A DNA stretch of 64,000 bases, from assembly GCF_001645385.1 (NCBI RefSeq), contig NZ_LVHI01000023.1, positions 124,001-188,000 on the forward strand, written 5' to 3'. This document shows positions 54,961-63,242 of the stretch, piece after piece. The stretch is from Rhodococcoides kyotonense. Its GTDB lineage: Bacteria > Actinomycetota > Actinomycetes > Mycobacteriales > Mycobacteriaceae. Position numbers and translations under genes: made by a program. The notes under the pieces were generated by a model that worked only from the letters and a program-made list of their open reading frames with translations, made no database searches and was not told the origin of the DNA. How positions within the stretch are numbered: position 1 is the first letter of the stretch; each line of letters starts with the position of its first letter.

Positions 54961-55914
54961 TCAGTCGTTCGCGTGCAGGGCAGCGTTCAGTTCGACGCCC
55001 GTACCCTTCCACGGCACGACCTCGACGGCACCGGACACCGAGTTCCGACGGAACAGCAGGTTGCTCTTCTCGGTCAGCGTCGCGGCCTTGACGACGGTGC
55101 CGTCCGGACCGGTGACCTTCGTGCCCGCCGTGATGTAGAGGCCGGCTTCGACGACACAGTCGTCGCCGAGTGAGATGCCGAGGCCGCTGTTGGCGCCGAG
55201 CAGGCAGCTCTTGCCGACCGAGATGACGTTCTTGCCGCCACCGGACAACGTGCCCATGATCGATGCGCCGCCACCGACGTCGGAACCGTCGCCGACGACG
55301 ACGCCCGCGGAGATACGGCCCTCGACCATCGAGCTACCGAGCGTGCCGGCGTTGAAGTTGACGAAGCCCTCGTGCATGACGGTCGTTCCGCTGGCGAGGT
55401 GCGCGCCGAGGCGGACGCGGTCGGCGTCGGCGATTCGGACCCCGGTGGGAACGACGTAGTCGACGAGACGCGGGAACTTGTCGACGCCGTAGACGGTGAC
55501 GGGTCCGCGTGCACGCAGCTTCGCCCGCAGGGTCTCGAAGCCCTCGACCGCGGCCGGTCCGTGGTTGGTCCATACGACGTTGGCGAGGAAGCCGAACTGT
55601 CCGTCGAGGTTGACCCCGTGCGGCTGGACCAGGCGGTGCGAGAGAAGGTGCAGACGCAGGTAGACGTCGTGCGCGTCGACGGGTGCGTCGTCGACGGACG
55701 CGATGGTGGTGCGGACTGCGACGACGTCGACGCCGCGCGCGGTGTCCGGTCCGACCAGGTCGGCGAACTCGGCCGGAATGTCGGATCCTTCGAGGCGGAC
55801 GGTGCCCGTTTCGCCGAATTCACCGAGCTCGGGGCTCGGGTACCAGGTGTCGAGGACGACGCCACCGGTGGTGATGTTGGCAATGCCGATTGCAGATGCT
55901 CCCTGTGCGCTCAC
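54961..55914 (-). CDS. dapD: Tetrahydrodipicolinate N-succinyltransferase DapD
   Basis: DapD succinylates tetrahydrodipicolinate in the succinylase branch of diaminopimelate synthesis. The 317-aa length equals M. tuberculosis DapD. The C-terminal left-handed beta-helix has the repeats [21 protein letters not shown] and [22 protein letters not shown], and a catalytic MHEGFVN glutamate. The start is the GTG at 55914 ([12 protein letters not shown]). It is divergent from dapE with 39 bp between the start codons, so the two genes share a compact promoter region. Confidence 0.96.
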   Translation of the reverse strand: MSAQGASAIGIANITTGGVVLDTWYPSPELGEFGETGTVRLEGSDIPAEFADLVGPDTARGVDVVAVRTTIASVDDAPVDAHDVYLRLHLLSHRLVQPHGVNLDGQFGFLANVVWTNHGPAAVEGFETLRAKLRARGPVTVYGVDKFPRLVDYVVPTGVRIADADRVRLGAHLASGTTVMHEGFVNFNAGTLGSSMVEGRISAGVVVGDGSDVGGGASIMGTLSGGGKNVISVGKSCLLGANSGLGISLGDDCVVEAGLYITAGTKVTGPDGTVVKAATLTEKSNLLFRRNSVSGAVEVVPWKGTGVELNAALHAND

Positions 55915-55953
55915 GGGAAACAAGGATACGGCCCCGGCATTTAAGGTGGACGG

Positions 55954-57051
55954 ATGAGTTCGCACCCCGCGTTGGATCTGCACGCCGACCCGATCGACCT
56001 GACCGCCGCACTCGTCGACATACCGAGTGTCTCGCAGGACGAATCGATCATCGCCGACGCGGTCGAGGCGGCTCTGCGGGCGCAGACCACCGGTTTCGAG
56101 ATCGTCCGCAGCGGAAACGCGGTGTTGGCACGGACCGATCGCGGGCTGCCCAGCCGCGTCATGCTGGCCGGTCACCTCGACACGGTGCCCATCGCGGACA
56201 ACGTGCCGAGCACACGCGAGCGGGACAGCGCCGAGGGCGACGTCATCCACGGCTGCGGAACGGTCGACATGAAGTCGGGCGACGCGGTGTTCCTTCATCT
56301 CGCCGCGACGATCGACGACCCCGCGCACGACCTCACGCTCGTCTTCTACGACTGCGAAGAGATCGCGGCGTCGTACAACGGGCTCGGGCGTATCGAGCGT
56401 GAGATGCCCGAATGGCTGCAGGCGGACGTCGCGATTCTCGGTGAGCCGACGGGCGGATTCATCGAAGCGGGGTGTCAGGGGACTCTGCGTATCCGGTTGT
56501 CGGCCAGCGGAACTCGGGCGCACAGTGCACGATCCTGGTTGGGCGACAACGCCATTCACAAGTTCGGTGCCGTCCTCAATCGCCTCGCGTCGTATCAGGC
56601 GCGCGAGGTCGACATCGACGGATGCGTCTATCGCGAGGGGCTGCAGGCGGTCCGGATCTCCGGTGGTGTCGCGGGCAACGTGGTGCCCGACGCGGCCGAA
56701 CTCGACGTCAACTTCCGATTCGCGCCCGACCGTAGCGTCGACCAGGCGATCGAGCACGTGCGCGAGGTCGTCGAGGGTGTGGATCTGGGATTCGAGGTCA
56801 CCGACGCGTCGGCGGGTGCGTTGCCCGGTCTCGGCGCGCCAGCCGCCGCGGCGTTGATCGACGCTGCGGGAGGCCAGTTCAGGGCCAAGTACGGATGGAC
56901 CGACGTGTCCCGGTTCTCGGCACTGGGCATCCCCGCGGTCAACTACGGACCGGGCGACCCCAACCTCGCGCACAAACGCGACGAGCGCGTTCCCGTCGAG
57001 CAGATCACGCACGTCGCGACCGTCCTCCGGAGCTATCTGACGTCCCGTTAG
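55954..57051 (+). CDS. dapE: Succinyl-diaminopimelate desuccinylase DapE
   Basis: DapE hydrolyses N-succinyl-LL-diaminopimelate using two zinc ions. The 365-aa M20 peptidase has the ligands in order: H in AGHLDTVP (near 73), D in [10 protein letters not shown], the EE pair in FYDCEEI, E in ILGEPTGG and the late H in AHKRDERV. The lid/dimerisation domain sits at about 180-290. The ATG at 55954 is divergent from dapD. Confidence 0.96.
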   Translation: MSSHPALDLHADPIDLTAALVDIPSVSQDESIIADAVEAALRAQTTGFEIVRSGNAVLARTDRGLPSRVMLAGHLDTVPIADNVPSTRERDSAEGDVIHGCGTVDMKSGDAVFLHLAATIDDPAHDLTLVFYDCEEIAASYNGLGRIEREMPEWLQADVAILGEPTGGFIEAGCQGTLRIRLSASGTRAHSARSWLGDNAIHKFGAVLNRLASYQAREVDIDGCVYREGLQAVRISGGVAGNVVPDAAELDVNFRFAPDRSVDQAIEHVREVVEGVDLGFEVTDASAGALPGLGAPAAAALIDAAGGQFRAKYGWTDVSRFSALGIPAVNYGPGDPNLAHKRDERVPVEQITHVATVLRSYLTSR

Positions 57052-57061
57052 CCTGGACGCC

Positions 57062-57817
57062 ATGGAACCGGAACCGACCACGCACAAGGGGCCCGTCGTA
57101 CTGCGTCGCAGGCGCAACACCGAGACGTCGACGTCGGATCAGCGTCTGCTCGACCAGCGTGGGACGGGAGCCTGGATCCACACCGACACCTGGCGCGTCC
57201 TGCGGATTCAGAGCGAGTTCGTCGAGGGCTTCGAGGCACTGGCCGAGGTGCCGAAGGCGGTCACCGTGTTCGGGTCCGCCCGGACGCCGCGCGAGCATCC
57301 GGAGTACGAGCGTGCGCGGGCTCTCGGATCCGCGCTCGCCGAAGCCGGGTTCGCGATCGTCACCGGTGGCGGTCCAGGCGTCATGGAAGGCGCGAACCGC
57401 GGTGCGAGCGCGGCGAAGGGCTACTCGATCGGCCTCGGTATCGAGCTGCCGTTCGAGCAGGGCCTCAACGAGTGGGTCGACCTGGGCATCAACTTCCGCT
57501 ACTTCTTCGTGCGCAAGACGATGTTCGTCAAGTACTCGCAGGCCTTCGTCTGTCTCCCAGGCGGTTTCGGAACACTCGACGAACTGTTCGAGGCGCTCAC
57601 GCTCGTCCAGACGGGCAAGGTCACACGCTTCCCGATCATCCTGCTCGGCACGGACTTCTGGTCCGGGCTGCTCGACTGGATCAAGAACACCCTCGTCACC
57701 GAGGGCAAGGTGTCACCCGGTGACGTCGACCTGATCCATTGCACCGACAGTGTCGACGAGGCCGTGCGCATCGTCATCGAATCGCAGAAGGACGCAACGA
57801 CAGGAGAAAGCTGGTGA
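57062..57817 (+). CDS. LOG-family phosphoribohydrolase-like protein (TIGR00730), copy 1
   Basis: The 251-aa protein has the LOG core with VFGSARTP, the [14 protein letters not shown] loop and the active-site motif [12 protein letters not shown] near residue 166. Family members release cytokinin-type bases from nucleoside 5'-monophosphates; in M. tuberculosis Rv1205 is such an enzyme. This copy has an N-terminal extension of about 45 residues. Its stop overlaps the GTG of the second LOG gene, so both are translated together. Confidence 0.88.
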   Translation: MEPEPTTHKGPVVLRRRRNTETSTSDQRLLDQRGTGAWIHTDTWRVLRIQSEFVEGFEALAEVPKAVTVFGSARTPREHPEYERARALGSALAEAGFAIVTGGGPGVMEGANRGASAAKGYSIGLGIELPFEQGLNEWVDLGINFRYFFVRKTMFVKYSQAFVCLPGGFGTLDELFEALTLVQTGKVTRFPIILLGTDFWSGLLDWIKNTLVTEGKVSPGDVDLIHCTDSVDEAVRIVIESQKDATTGESW

Positions 57818-58383
57818 ACGGCGAGGCGCTCCGGGTGTGCGTCTACTGCGCATCGGGGCCGGTCGAGCAGAAATTCATCGACCTCGCGCGCGAGCTCGGC
57901 ACCGAGATCGGCCGTCGTGGTTGGCAGCTGGTGTCCGGGGGCGGAAACGTGTCCATGATGGGGGCGGTTGCCGAATCCGCCCGTGCAGCAGGCGCTTTCA
58001 CGCTCGGAGTCATTCCGAAGGCGCTCGTGCATCGCGAGGTGGCCGACGTCGACGCCGACGAACTGGTCGTCACGGACACGATGCGCGAACGCAAGAAGGT
58101 CATGGAGGATCGCGCCGACGCGTTCATCACGCTGCCCGGGGGTATTGGGACGCTGGAGGAGTTGTTCGAAACCTGGACCGCCGGGTACCTGGGTATGCAC
58201 GACAAACCGGTCGTGTTGCTCGATCCGGGCGATCACTACGCCGGGTTGCTGGCGTGGATCGACGGCCTGTCCACCACCGGCTTCGTTCAGCAGAGGGCGT
58301 TGGACGCGCTGATCAGGACGACGTCGGTGACGGAAGCGCTCGACGCCTGTGCGTCGGCCCGTCCAGAGGTTACTCTGGAGTAG
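57814..58383 (+). CDS. LOG-family phosphoribohydrolase-like protein, copy 2 (Rv1205-like)
   Basis: This 189-aa protein has the LOG motifs CVYCASG, the GGGNVSMMGAVA loop, the active-site PGGIGTLEELFE and a TMRERKKVMEDRADAF segment with the substrate arginine. The GTG at 57814 has an AGGAGA site at good distance; the longer frame from 57739 lies in copy 1. In M. tuberculosis the Rv1205 equivalent precedes fadD6, the same order as here. Confidence 0.9.
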   Translation: MNGEALRVCVYCASGPVEQKFIDLARELGTEIGRRGWQLVSGGGNVSMMGAVAESARAAGAFTLGVIPKALVHREVADVDADELVVTDTMRERKKVMEDRADAFITLPGGIGTLEELFETWTAGYLGMHDKPVVLLDPGDHYAGLLAWIDGLSTTGFVQQRALDALIRTTSVTEALDACASARPEVTLE

Positions 58384-58419
58384 GGTAAGAAAGATCACAA
58401 CGTCATAAAAGGGGAGTCA

Positions 58420-60186
58420 ATGGCTGTCGATGCTCGTCAGAAGATCGGTGTCACCGACCTCGCGATCGCATTGCCGAAGATGGTGACTGAGGTCCCGAGT
58501 CTGCTGAGGGGGCTCGCCGGTTTCACCCGCAAGCCCACCCACAAGGCATCGATCGGCCAGGTCTTCCAGGATGTCGCAGCGAAGCGCGGCAGCCACCCCT
58601 TCGTACGTTTCGAGGGAGAGTCGACGTCGTACGCCGACGCCAACGCGCTCGTCAATCGCTACGCGCACGTGTTCGCCGACCGAGGCGTCGGGCGCGGTGA
58701 CGTCGTCGGCATCCTCAGCAAGAACCGTCCCGAGGCGCTGTTCGCCGCGCTGGCAGCCGTCAAACTGGGCGCAACTGCGGGCATGCTCAACTACAACCAG
58801 CGCGGCGACGTCCTCGAGCACAGCCTCGGGATTCTCGAATCGAAGGTTCTCGTACTCGACGAGAACGCACAGGAAGCGCTCGACTCGCTCGACTCTCCGC
58901 CGGACGTGCTGCCTCTGGAGGAACTCACCGAACTCGCGAAGAACGCCTCGGACCGGAACCCTCCTGTGACGGCCGAGATCCAGGCGAAGGAGAAGGCGTT
59001 CTACATCTTCACCTCCGGCACCACGGGCATGCCCAAGGCCAGCCTGATGAGTCACTTCCGCTGGCTCAAGTCGATGTCCGGTCTGGGCAACATGGGTGTC
59101 CGGCTGCGCGGCGACGACGTCATCTACTGCTGCCTGCCGCTCTATCACAACAATGCGCTGACGGTGACGCTGTCGTCGGTGCTCGCGGGCGGCGCGACGA
59201 TGGCGATCGGACGGCAGTTCTCCGTCAGCAACTTCTGGGACGACGTCGAGGCCAACAAGGCCACGGCGTTCACCTACATCGGCGAGCTGTGCCGGTACCT
59301 GCTGACGCAGCCGAAGAAATCCACGGATCGCGACAACACGGTCAAGCTCGTCGTCGGAAACGGTCTGCGGCCGGAGATCTGGGAAGAGTTCACCGAGCGG
59401 TTCGGCATCGAGCGCGTCGCCGAGTTCTACGGTGCCAGCGAGTGCAACATCGCGTTCGTCAACGCGCTCAACATGAAGAAGACCGCGGGGGTCTGCCCGC
59501 TGCCGTATGCCGTCGTCGAGTACGACGACGAGAGCGGTAAGGCCAAGCGCGGCAGCAACGGCAAGCTGAAGCGCGTCGGGACCGGCGAGGTCGGGCTGCT
59601 GCTGTCGAAGGTCACCGACCGGGCGCCGTTCGACGGCTACTCCGACGACGAAGCGTCCGAGAAGAAGCTCGTGCGCGACGGCTTCAAGGACGGCGATACG
59701 TGGTTCGACACCGGTGACCTCGTGCGTAAGCAGGGGTGGTTGCACGTCGCGTTCGTCGACCGCCTCGGTGACACCTTCCGATGGAAGGGTGAGAACGTCG
59801 CGACGACGCAGGTCGAAGGTGCCCTCGGCACGCACAAGGCGGTCGACGGTGCCGTCGTCTACGGCGTCGACATCGACGGTGCCGACGGCAAGGCGGGTAT
59901 GGCTGCGGTGACGCTGCGCGACGGCGAGACGTTCGACGGCAAGGCCGTGGCCCAGCATCTGTACGACAAGCTCCCGAGCTACGCGGTACCGCTGTTCGTG
60001 CGGGTCGTCGATACCTTGGAGCAGACCTCGACGTTCAAGAGCCAGAAGGTCGCGCTGCGCAAGCTCGGTTACGGCGACGACCCGGACAGCGAGCTGTACG
60101 TACTGCGAGGTAAGTCCGGCGGTTACGACAAGGCGTACGACGGCTACGTCGACGAGGTTGCAGCAGGCAAGGCGCCGAAAGGTTAG
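58420..60186 (+). CDS. fadD6: Long-chain acyl-CoA synthetase FadD6 (FATP-like)
   Basis: FadD6 activates fatty acids to acyl-CoA, feeding lipid synthesis or degradation, and related FATPs also move the acid across the membrane. The 588-aa protein has the P-loop FTSGTTGMPKA near 192-202, the FYGASECN motif, the WFDTGDLV motif and a C-terminal catalytic lysine region in STFKSQKVALRK. A short hydrophobic segment near 14-33 may be an anchor. It precedes folP2 by 18 bp. Confidence 0.94.
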   Translation: MAVDARQKIGVTDLAIALPKMVTEVPSLLRGLAGFTRKPTHKASIGQVFQDVAAKRGSHPFVRFEGESTSYADANALVNRYAHVFADRGVGRGDVVGILSKNRPEALFAALAAVKLGATAGMLNYNQRGDVLEHSLGILESKVLVLDENAQEALDSLDSPPDVLPLEELTELAKNASDRNPPVTAEIQAKEKAFYIFTSGTTGMPKASLMSHFRWLKSMSGLGNMGVRLRGDDVIYCCLPLYHNNALTVTLSSVLAGGATMAIGRQFSVSNFWDDVEANKATAFTYIGELCRYLLTQPKKSTDRDNTVKLVVGNGLRPEIWEEFTERFGIERVAEFYGASECNIAFVNALNMKKTAGVCPLPYAVVEYDDESGKAKRGSNGKLKRVGTGEVGLLLSKVTDRAPFDGYSDDEASEKKLVRDGFKDGDTWFDTGDLVRKQGWLHVAFVDRLGDTFRWKGENVATTQVEGALGTHKAVDGAVVYGVDIDGADGKAGMAAVTLRDGETFDGKAVAQHLYDKLPSYAVPLFVRVVDTLEQTSTFKSQKVALRKLGYGDDPDSELYVLRGKSGGYDKAYDGYVDEVAAGKAPKG

Positions 60187-60204
60187 CGTGCCAGACTTGG
60201 CATC

Positions 60205-61065
60205 ATGAGCACACTCTGCGGCAAGCCGGTGGCCGACGATCGCGCGTTGGTCATGGCCATCGTCAACCGCACCCCCGACTCGTTCTACGACCAGGGTGCC
60301 AACTTCACCGACGACGCCGCGATGGCGTCGGTGCATCGTGCGGTCGCAGAGGGTGCCGACATGATCGACGTCGGCGGCGTCAAGGCGGGACCGGGAACGG
60401 TCGTCGACGCGGCCGAGGAGATCAGGCGCGTCGTGCCGTTCGTCGAAGCGATTCGCGACGAGTATCCGGACCTGCTCGTCAGCGTCGACACGTGGCGCAG
60501 CGAGGTCGCACGGCTCGCCTGTGCGGCAGGTGCGGACATGATCAACGACACGTGGGCAGGGGCCGATCCCGACCTCGTCGGGGTGGCCGCGTCGGAAGGC
60601 GTCGGCATCGTCTGCTCGCACACGGGCGGTGCCGAACCGCGGACCAGGCCGCACCGCGTCCGCTACACCGATGTCGTCGCGGACGTCGTCGCCGAGGTGA
60701 CCGCGGCGGCCGAGAAAGCCGTCGCAGCCGGCGTCGCGAAGGACGCGATCCTGATCGATCCGACCCACGATTTCGGAAAAAACACGTTCCACGGGCTCGA
60801 GTTGTTGCGTCGATTGGACGTTCTTGTAAACACCGGATGGCCAGTGCTCATGGCGCTGAGCAACAAGGATTTCATCGGGGAGACTCTGGGTGTAGAACTC
60901 GTCGACCGGTTGGAGGGAACATTGGCAGCGACAGCATGGGCCGCAGCAGGCGGCGCTCGAATGTTCCGGGTGCACGAGGTTGCGTCGACCAGAAGAGTCG
61001 TCGACATGGTGGCGGCGATCCAGGGAACGAGAAGTCCCGTACGAACCGTCAGGGGGCTCGCATGA
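60205..61065 (+). CDS. folP2: Dihydropteroate synthase-like protein FolP2
   Basis: FolP2 is the second dihydropteroate synthase-type protein of mycolate actinobacteria. In M. tuberculosis the orthologue lacks measurable DHPS activity. The 286-aa TIM-barrel protein has MAIVNRTPDSFYDQG, MIDVGGVKAGPG (in place of the classical GGEST-type loop), LVSVDTWR and MINDTWAG motifs. Its stop overlaps the gpgS ATG (ATGA), tying it to glucosyl-3-phosphoglycerate synthesis rather than to folate genes. Confidence 0.92.
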   Translation: MSTLCGKPVADDRALVMAIVNRTPDSFYDQGANFTDDAAMASVHRAVAEGADMIDVGGVKAGPGTVVDAAEEIRRVVPFVEAIRDEYPDLLVSVDTWRSEVARLACAAGADMINDTWAGADPDLVGVAASEGVGIVCSHTGGAEPRTRPHRVRYTDVVADVVAEVTAAAEKAVAAGVAKDAILIDPTHDFGKNTFHGLELLRRLDVLVNTGWPVLMALSNKDFIGETLGVELVDRLEGTLAATAWAAAGGARMFRVHEVASTRRVVDMVAAIQGTRSPVRTVRGLA

Positions 61066-61988
61066 CCCTTGCCGAACCGACGTCGGTGACGACGGCGTGG
61101 AACGACACGAACAGCTGGGACGAACCCTCCTGGTCGCTCGCCGAACTCGAAGCGGCCAAAGCAGGACGGACCGTCTCGGTCGTACTGCCTGCGCTGAACG
61201 AGGAGGAGACGGTCGCGGCCGTCGTCGACACCATCCATCCGCTTCTGGGCGGACTGGTCGACGAGCTGATCGTCCTCGACTCCGGATCCACCGATGCCAC
61301 CGCCGAACGTGCGACGGCCGCGGGCGCACGCGTCATCAGCCGCGAGGAAGCCATCCCCGGGCTCGATCCGGTGAAGGGCAAAGGCGAGGTCCTGTGGCGT
61401 TCCGTCGCAGCGTCGACGGGCGACATCATCGCGTTCGTCGATTCCGACCTCATCAATCCCGATCCGGCGTTCGTGCCGAAACTCCTCGGGCCGTTGCTCA
61501 CGGGCGACGGGATCCATCTCGTGAAGGGCTACTACCGACGGCCGCTGCGGACGAGCGGCTCCGAGGACGCCAACGGCGGTGGACGCGTCACCGAACTCGT
61601 CGCGCGACCGCTGCTGGCCGCGCTGCGACCGGAACTGACGGGCGTGATCCAGCCGCTCGGCGGCGAATACGCGGGCACCCGCGAACTGTTGTCCGCGGTG
61701 CCGTTCGCGCCGGGCTACGGCGTCGAGATCGGTTTGCTGCTCGACACGTACGACCGGCTCGGGTTGAACGCGATCGGCCAGGTCAATCTCGGTGTGCGCA
61801 AACACCGTAATCGGCCGCTCGTCGAACTGGGGGCGATGAGCCGTCAGATCGTCGGCACGATGCTCGGCCGGTGCGGAATGGTCGATTCCGGTGCCGGGTT
61901 GATGCAGTTCCGCGCCGAGGGCGACTCGTTCGTTCCCTTCTCGACCGAGGTGTCGTTGACGGACAGGCCTCCCATCAACACGCTGTGA
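61062..61988 (+). CDS. gpgS: Glucosyl-3-phosphoglycerate synthase GpgS (GT81)
   Basis: GpgS transfers glucose from UDP-glucose to 3-phosphoglycerate, the first step to methylglucose lipopolysaccharide. The 308-aa GT-A enzyme has VVLPALNEEETV, LIVLDSGSTDAT, the metal-binding VDSDL motif, a GYYRRP loop and GYGVEIGLLLDT with GVRKHRNRPL. The ATG at 61062 overlaps the folP2 stop. The Rv1209-like gene follows after 12 bp. Confidence 0.95.
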   Translation: MTLAEPTSVTTAWNDTNSWDEPSWSLAELEAAKAGRTVSVVLPALNEEETVAAVVDTIHPLLGGLVDELIVLDSGSTDATAERATAAGARVISREEAIPGLDPVKGKGEVLWRSVAASTGDIIAFVDSDLINPDPAFVPKLLGPLLTGDGIHLVKGYYRRPLRTSGSEDANGGGRVTELVARPLLAALRPELTGVIQPLGGEYAGTRELLSAVPFAPGYGVEIGLLLDTYDRLGLNAIGQVNLGVRKHRNRPLVELGAMSRQIVGTMLGRCGMVDSGAGLMQFRAEGDSFVPFSTEVSLTDRPPINTL

Positions 61989-62000
61989 GAACATCGAGCA

Positions 62001-62297
62001 ATGCTGACGCTCCTGCTCTACGTCGTCATCATTGCCGTGATCGCAGCCGTGCTCTTCTTCGTGGCCAGTGCTGTGTTCGGACGTGGTGAGGAACTCGCAC
62101 CGCTCCCCGAGGGCACGACGGCGACGGTGCTTCCCGCCGAGGACGTCACCGGCGACGACGTCCGGGCGCTGAAGTTCCAGCAGACGCTGCGCGGCTACAA
62201 GCCGAGCGAAGTCGACTGGGCGCTCGACCGATTGAGCGCCGAGATCGACCGGCTGCGGTCCGAGCTCGCTGCCGTCGCAGAAGCGAGTGACGAATGA
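62001..62297 (+). CDS. DivIVA-domain membrane protein (Rv1209-like)
   Basis: The 98-aa protein has one N-terminal transmembrane helix (about residues 4-26), an acidic linker and a short DivIVA-type segment, LRGYKPSEVDWALDRLSAEIDRLRSEL, at about 64-90, resembling the DivIVA lipid-binding and coiled-coil start. The helix-first arrangement suggests an anchored, curvature- or pole-associated protein. It overlaps the tagA start (ATGA). Confidence 0.8.
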   Translation: MLTLLLYVVIIAVIAAVLFFVASAVFGRGEELAPLPEGTTATVLPAEDVTGDDVRALKFQQTLRGYKPSEVDWALDRLSAEIDRLRSELAAVAEASDE

Positions 62298-62902
62298 CGG
62301 CTGTCGCCGGGCCCGACGGGAAGCTTCGTTGCCCGTGGGGCGCCGGGTCCGACGCGTTGTACCGCGACTACCACGACGACGAGTGGGGCAAGCCGGTCCA
62401 CGGCACGAGCGCGCTGTACGAGCGTCTGTGTCTGGAAGCGTTCCAGTCCGGACTGTCGTGGATCACAATTCTGCGGAAGCGAGAGGCTTTTCGATCCGCG
62501 TTCGCCGGATTCGATCCCGAGAAGGTCGCGACTTTCGGTGCCGACGACGTCGAACGGCTCATGGGCGACGCCGGAATCGTGCGCAACCGAGCGAAGATCG
62601 AGGCGGCCGTCGTCAACGCACGCGTCGTGCTCGACCTGGAGGGAACCGACCTGGACACGCTGTTGTGGTCGTTCGCGCCGCAGCCCCGGGCGCAGCGACT
62701 CGACCACGTGACGGATGTGCCAGCGGTGACCGAGGAGTCGACCGCGATGGCGAAGGAACTCAAACGCCGGGGGCTGAAATTCTTCGGTCCGACCACGGCG
62801 TATGCGTTGATGCAGGCCACCGGAATGGTGGACGATCACCTGTCCGGCTGTTGGGTGAAGCCCACTAATACCGACTCCAGTTCCCGGTACGGGCCGCGAT
62901 AG
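62294..62902 (+). CDS. tagA: DNA-3-methyladenine glycosylase I
   Basis: TagA removes 3-methyladenine from alkylated DNA. The 202-aa protein has the zinc-ligand and family motif RCPWGAGSDALYRDYHDDEWGKPVH, the base-binding FEAFQSGLSW region (LEAFQSGLSWITILRKRE), GIVRNRAKIEA, and the C-terminal LKFFGPTTAYALMQATGMVDDHLSGCW with H and C zinc ligands. It is the third alkylation-repair enzyme in the window. Its start overlaps the DivIVA-like gene (ATGA). Confidence 0.95.
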   Translation: MTAVAGPDGKLRCPWGAGSDALYRDYHDDEWGKPVHGTSALYERLCLEAFQSGLSWITILRKREAFRSAFAGFDPEKVATFGADDVERLMGDAGIVRNRAKIEAAVVNARVVLDLEGTDLDTLLWSFAPQPRAQRLDHVTDVPAVTEESTAMAKELKRRGLKFFGPTTAYALMQATGMVDDHLSGCWVKPTNTDSSSRYGPR

Positions 62903-62924
62903 GGAAGAATAGGCAGCAAGAACC

Positions 62925-62945
62925 TTTTCCGCCACGAGGCGGGAA
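62925..62945. terminator. Weak hairpin after tagA
   Basis: A CCGCC/GGCGG stem (62929-62933 and 62938-62942) with a 4-base loop extends by a few A-T or wobble pairs. It lies 26 bp after the tagA stop and before the DUF3117 gene, and may act as a weak terminator. Confidence 0.3.
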
Positions 62946-63000
62946 CATCTTTACAGGCCGACGCGCATGCAGTGTGGCGCAGATGTGGAGGGAGCAGAGG

Positions 63001-63168
63001 ATGGCGGCGATGAAGCCCCGGACCGGGGACGGTCCCCTCGAAGCAACCAAAGAAGGACGGGGGATCGTGATGAGGGTGCCGCTCGAGGGCGGTGGACGGC
63101 TCGTCGTCGAACTCACCCCGGACGAGGCTGCGGCATTGGGAGAAGAACTGAAGGGCGTCACCGGTTAA
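63001..63168 (+). CDS. DUF3117 protein (Rv1211-like)
   Basis: This small protein of 55 aa (MAAMKPRTGDGPLEATKEGR...) is almost invariant in actinobacteria. It has the core GIVMRVPLEGGGRLVVELTPDEAAALGEELK. Function unknown. The ATG at 63001 has the best ribosome site (GGAGGGAGCAGAGG); upstream in-frame starts from 62974 are unlikely. A hairpin terminator follows. Confidence 0.92.
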   Translation: MAAMKPRTGDGPLEATKEGRGIVMRVPLEGGGRLVVELTPDEAAALGEELKGVTG

Positions 63169-63190
63169 CTTCTCGTCTGTTTCTGCGCCA

Positions 63191-63223
63191 AGCCCCGCTC
63201 GCCGATCAGGCGGGCGGGGCTTC
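63191..63223. terminator. Hairpin terminator after the DUF3117 gene
   Basis: Fourteen-base arms (63191-63204 and 63210-63223) pair with one G-T wobble around a 5-base loop. It is GC-rich and lies 22 bp after the DUF3117 stop, in front of the rlmA-like gene. Confidence 0.75.
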
Positions 63224-63242
63224 GTGATGTGCTGGAGGCTTC

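Noticed and set aside
58417..61329. A 970-codon leftward frame across fadD6, folP2 and gpgS
   Set aside because: It crosses three genes with clear motifs on the other strand and has no conserved pattern of its own.
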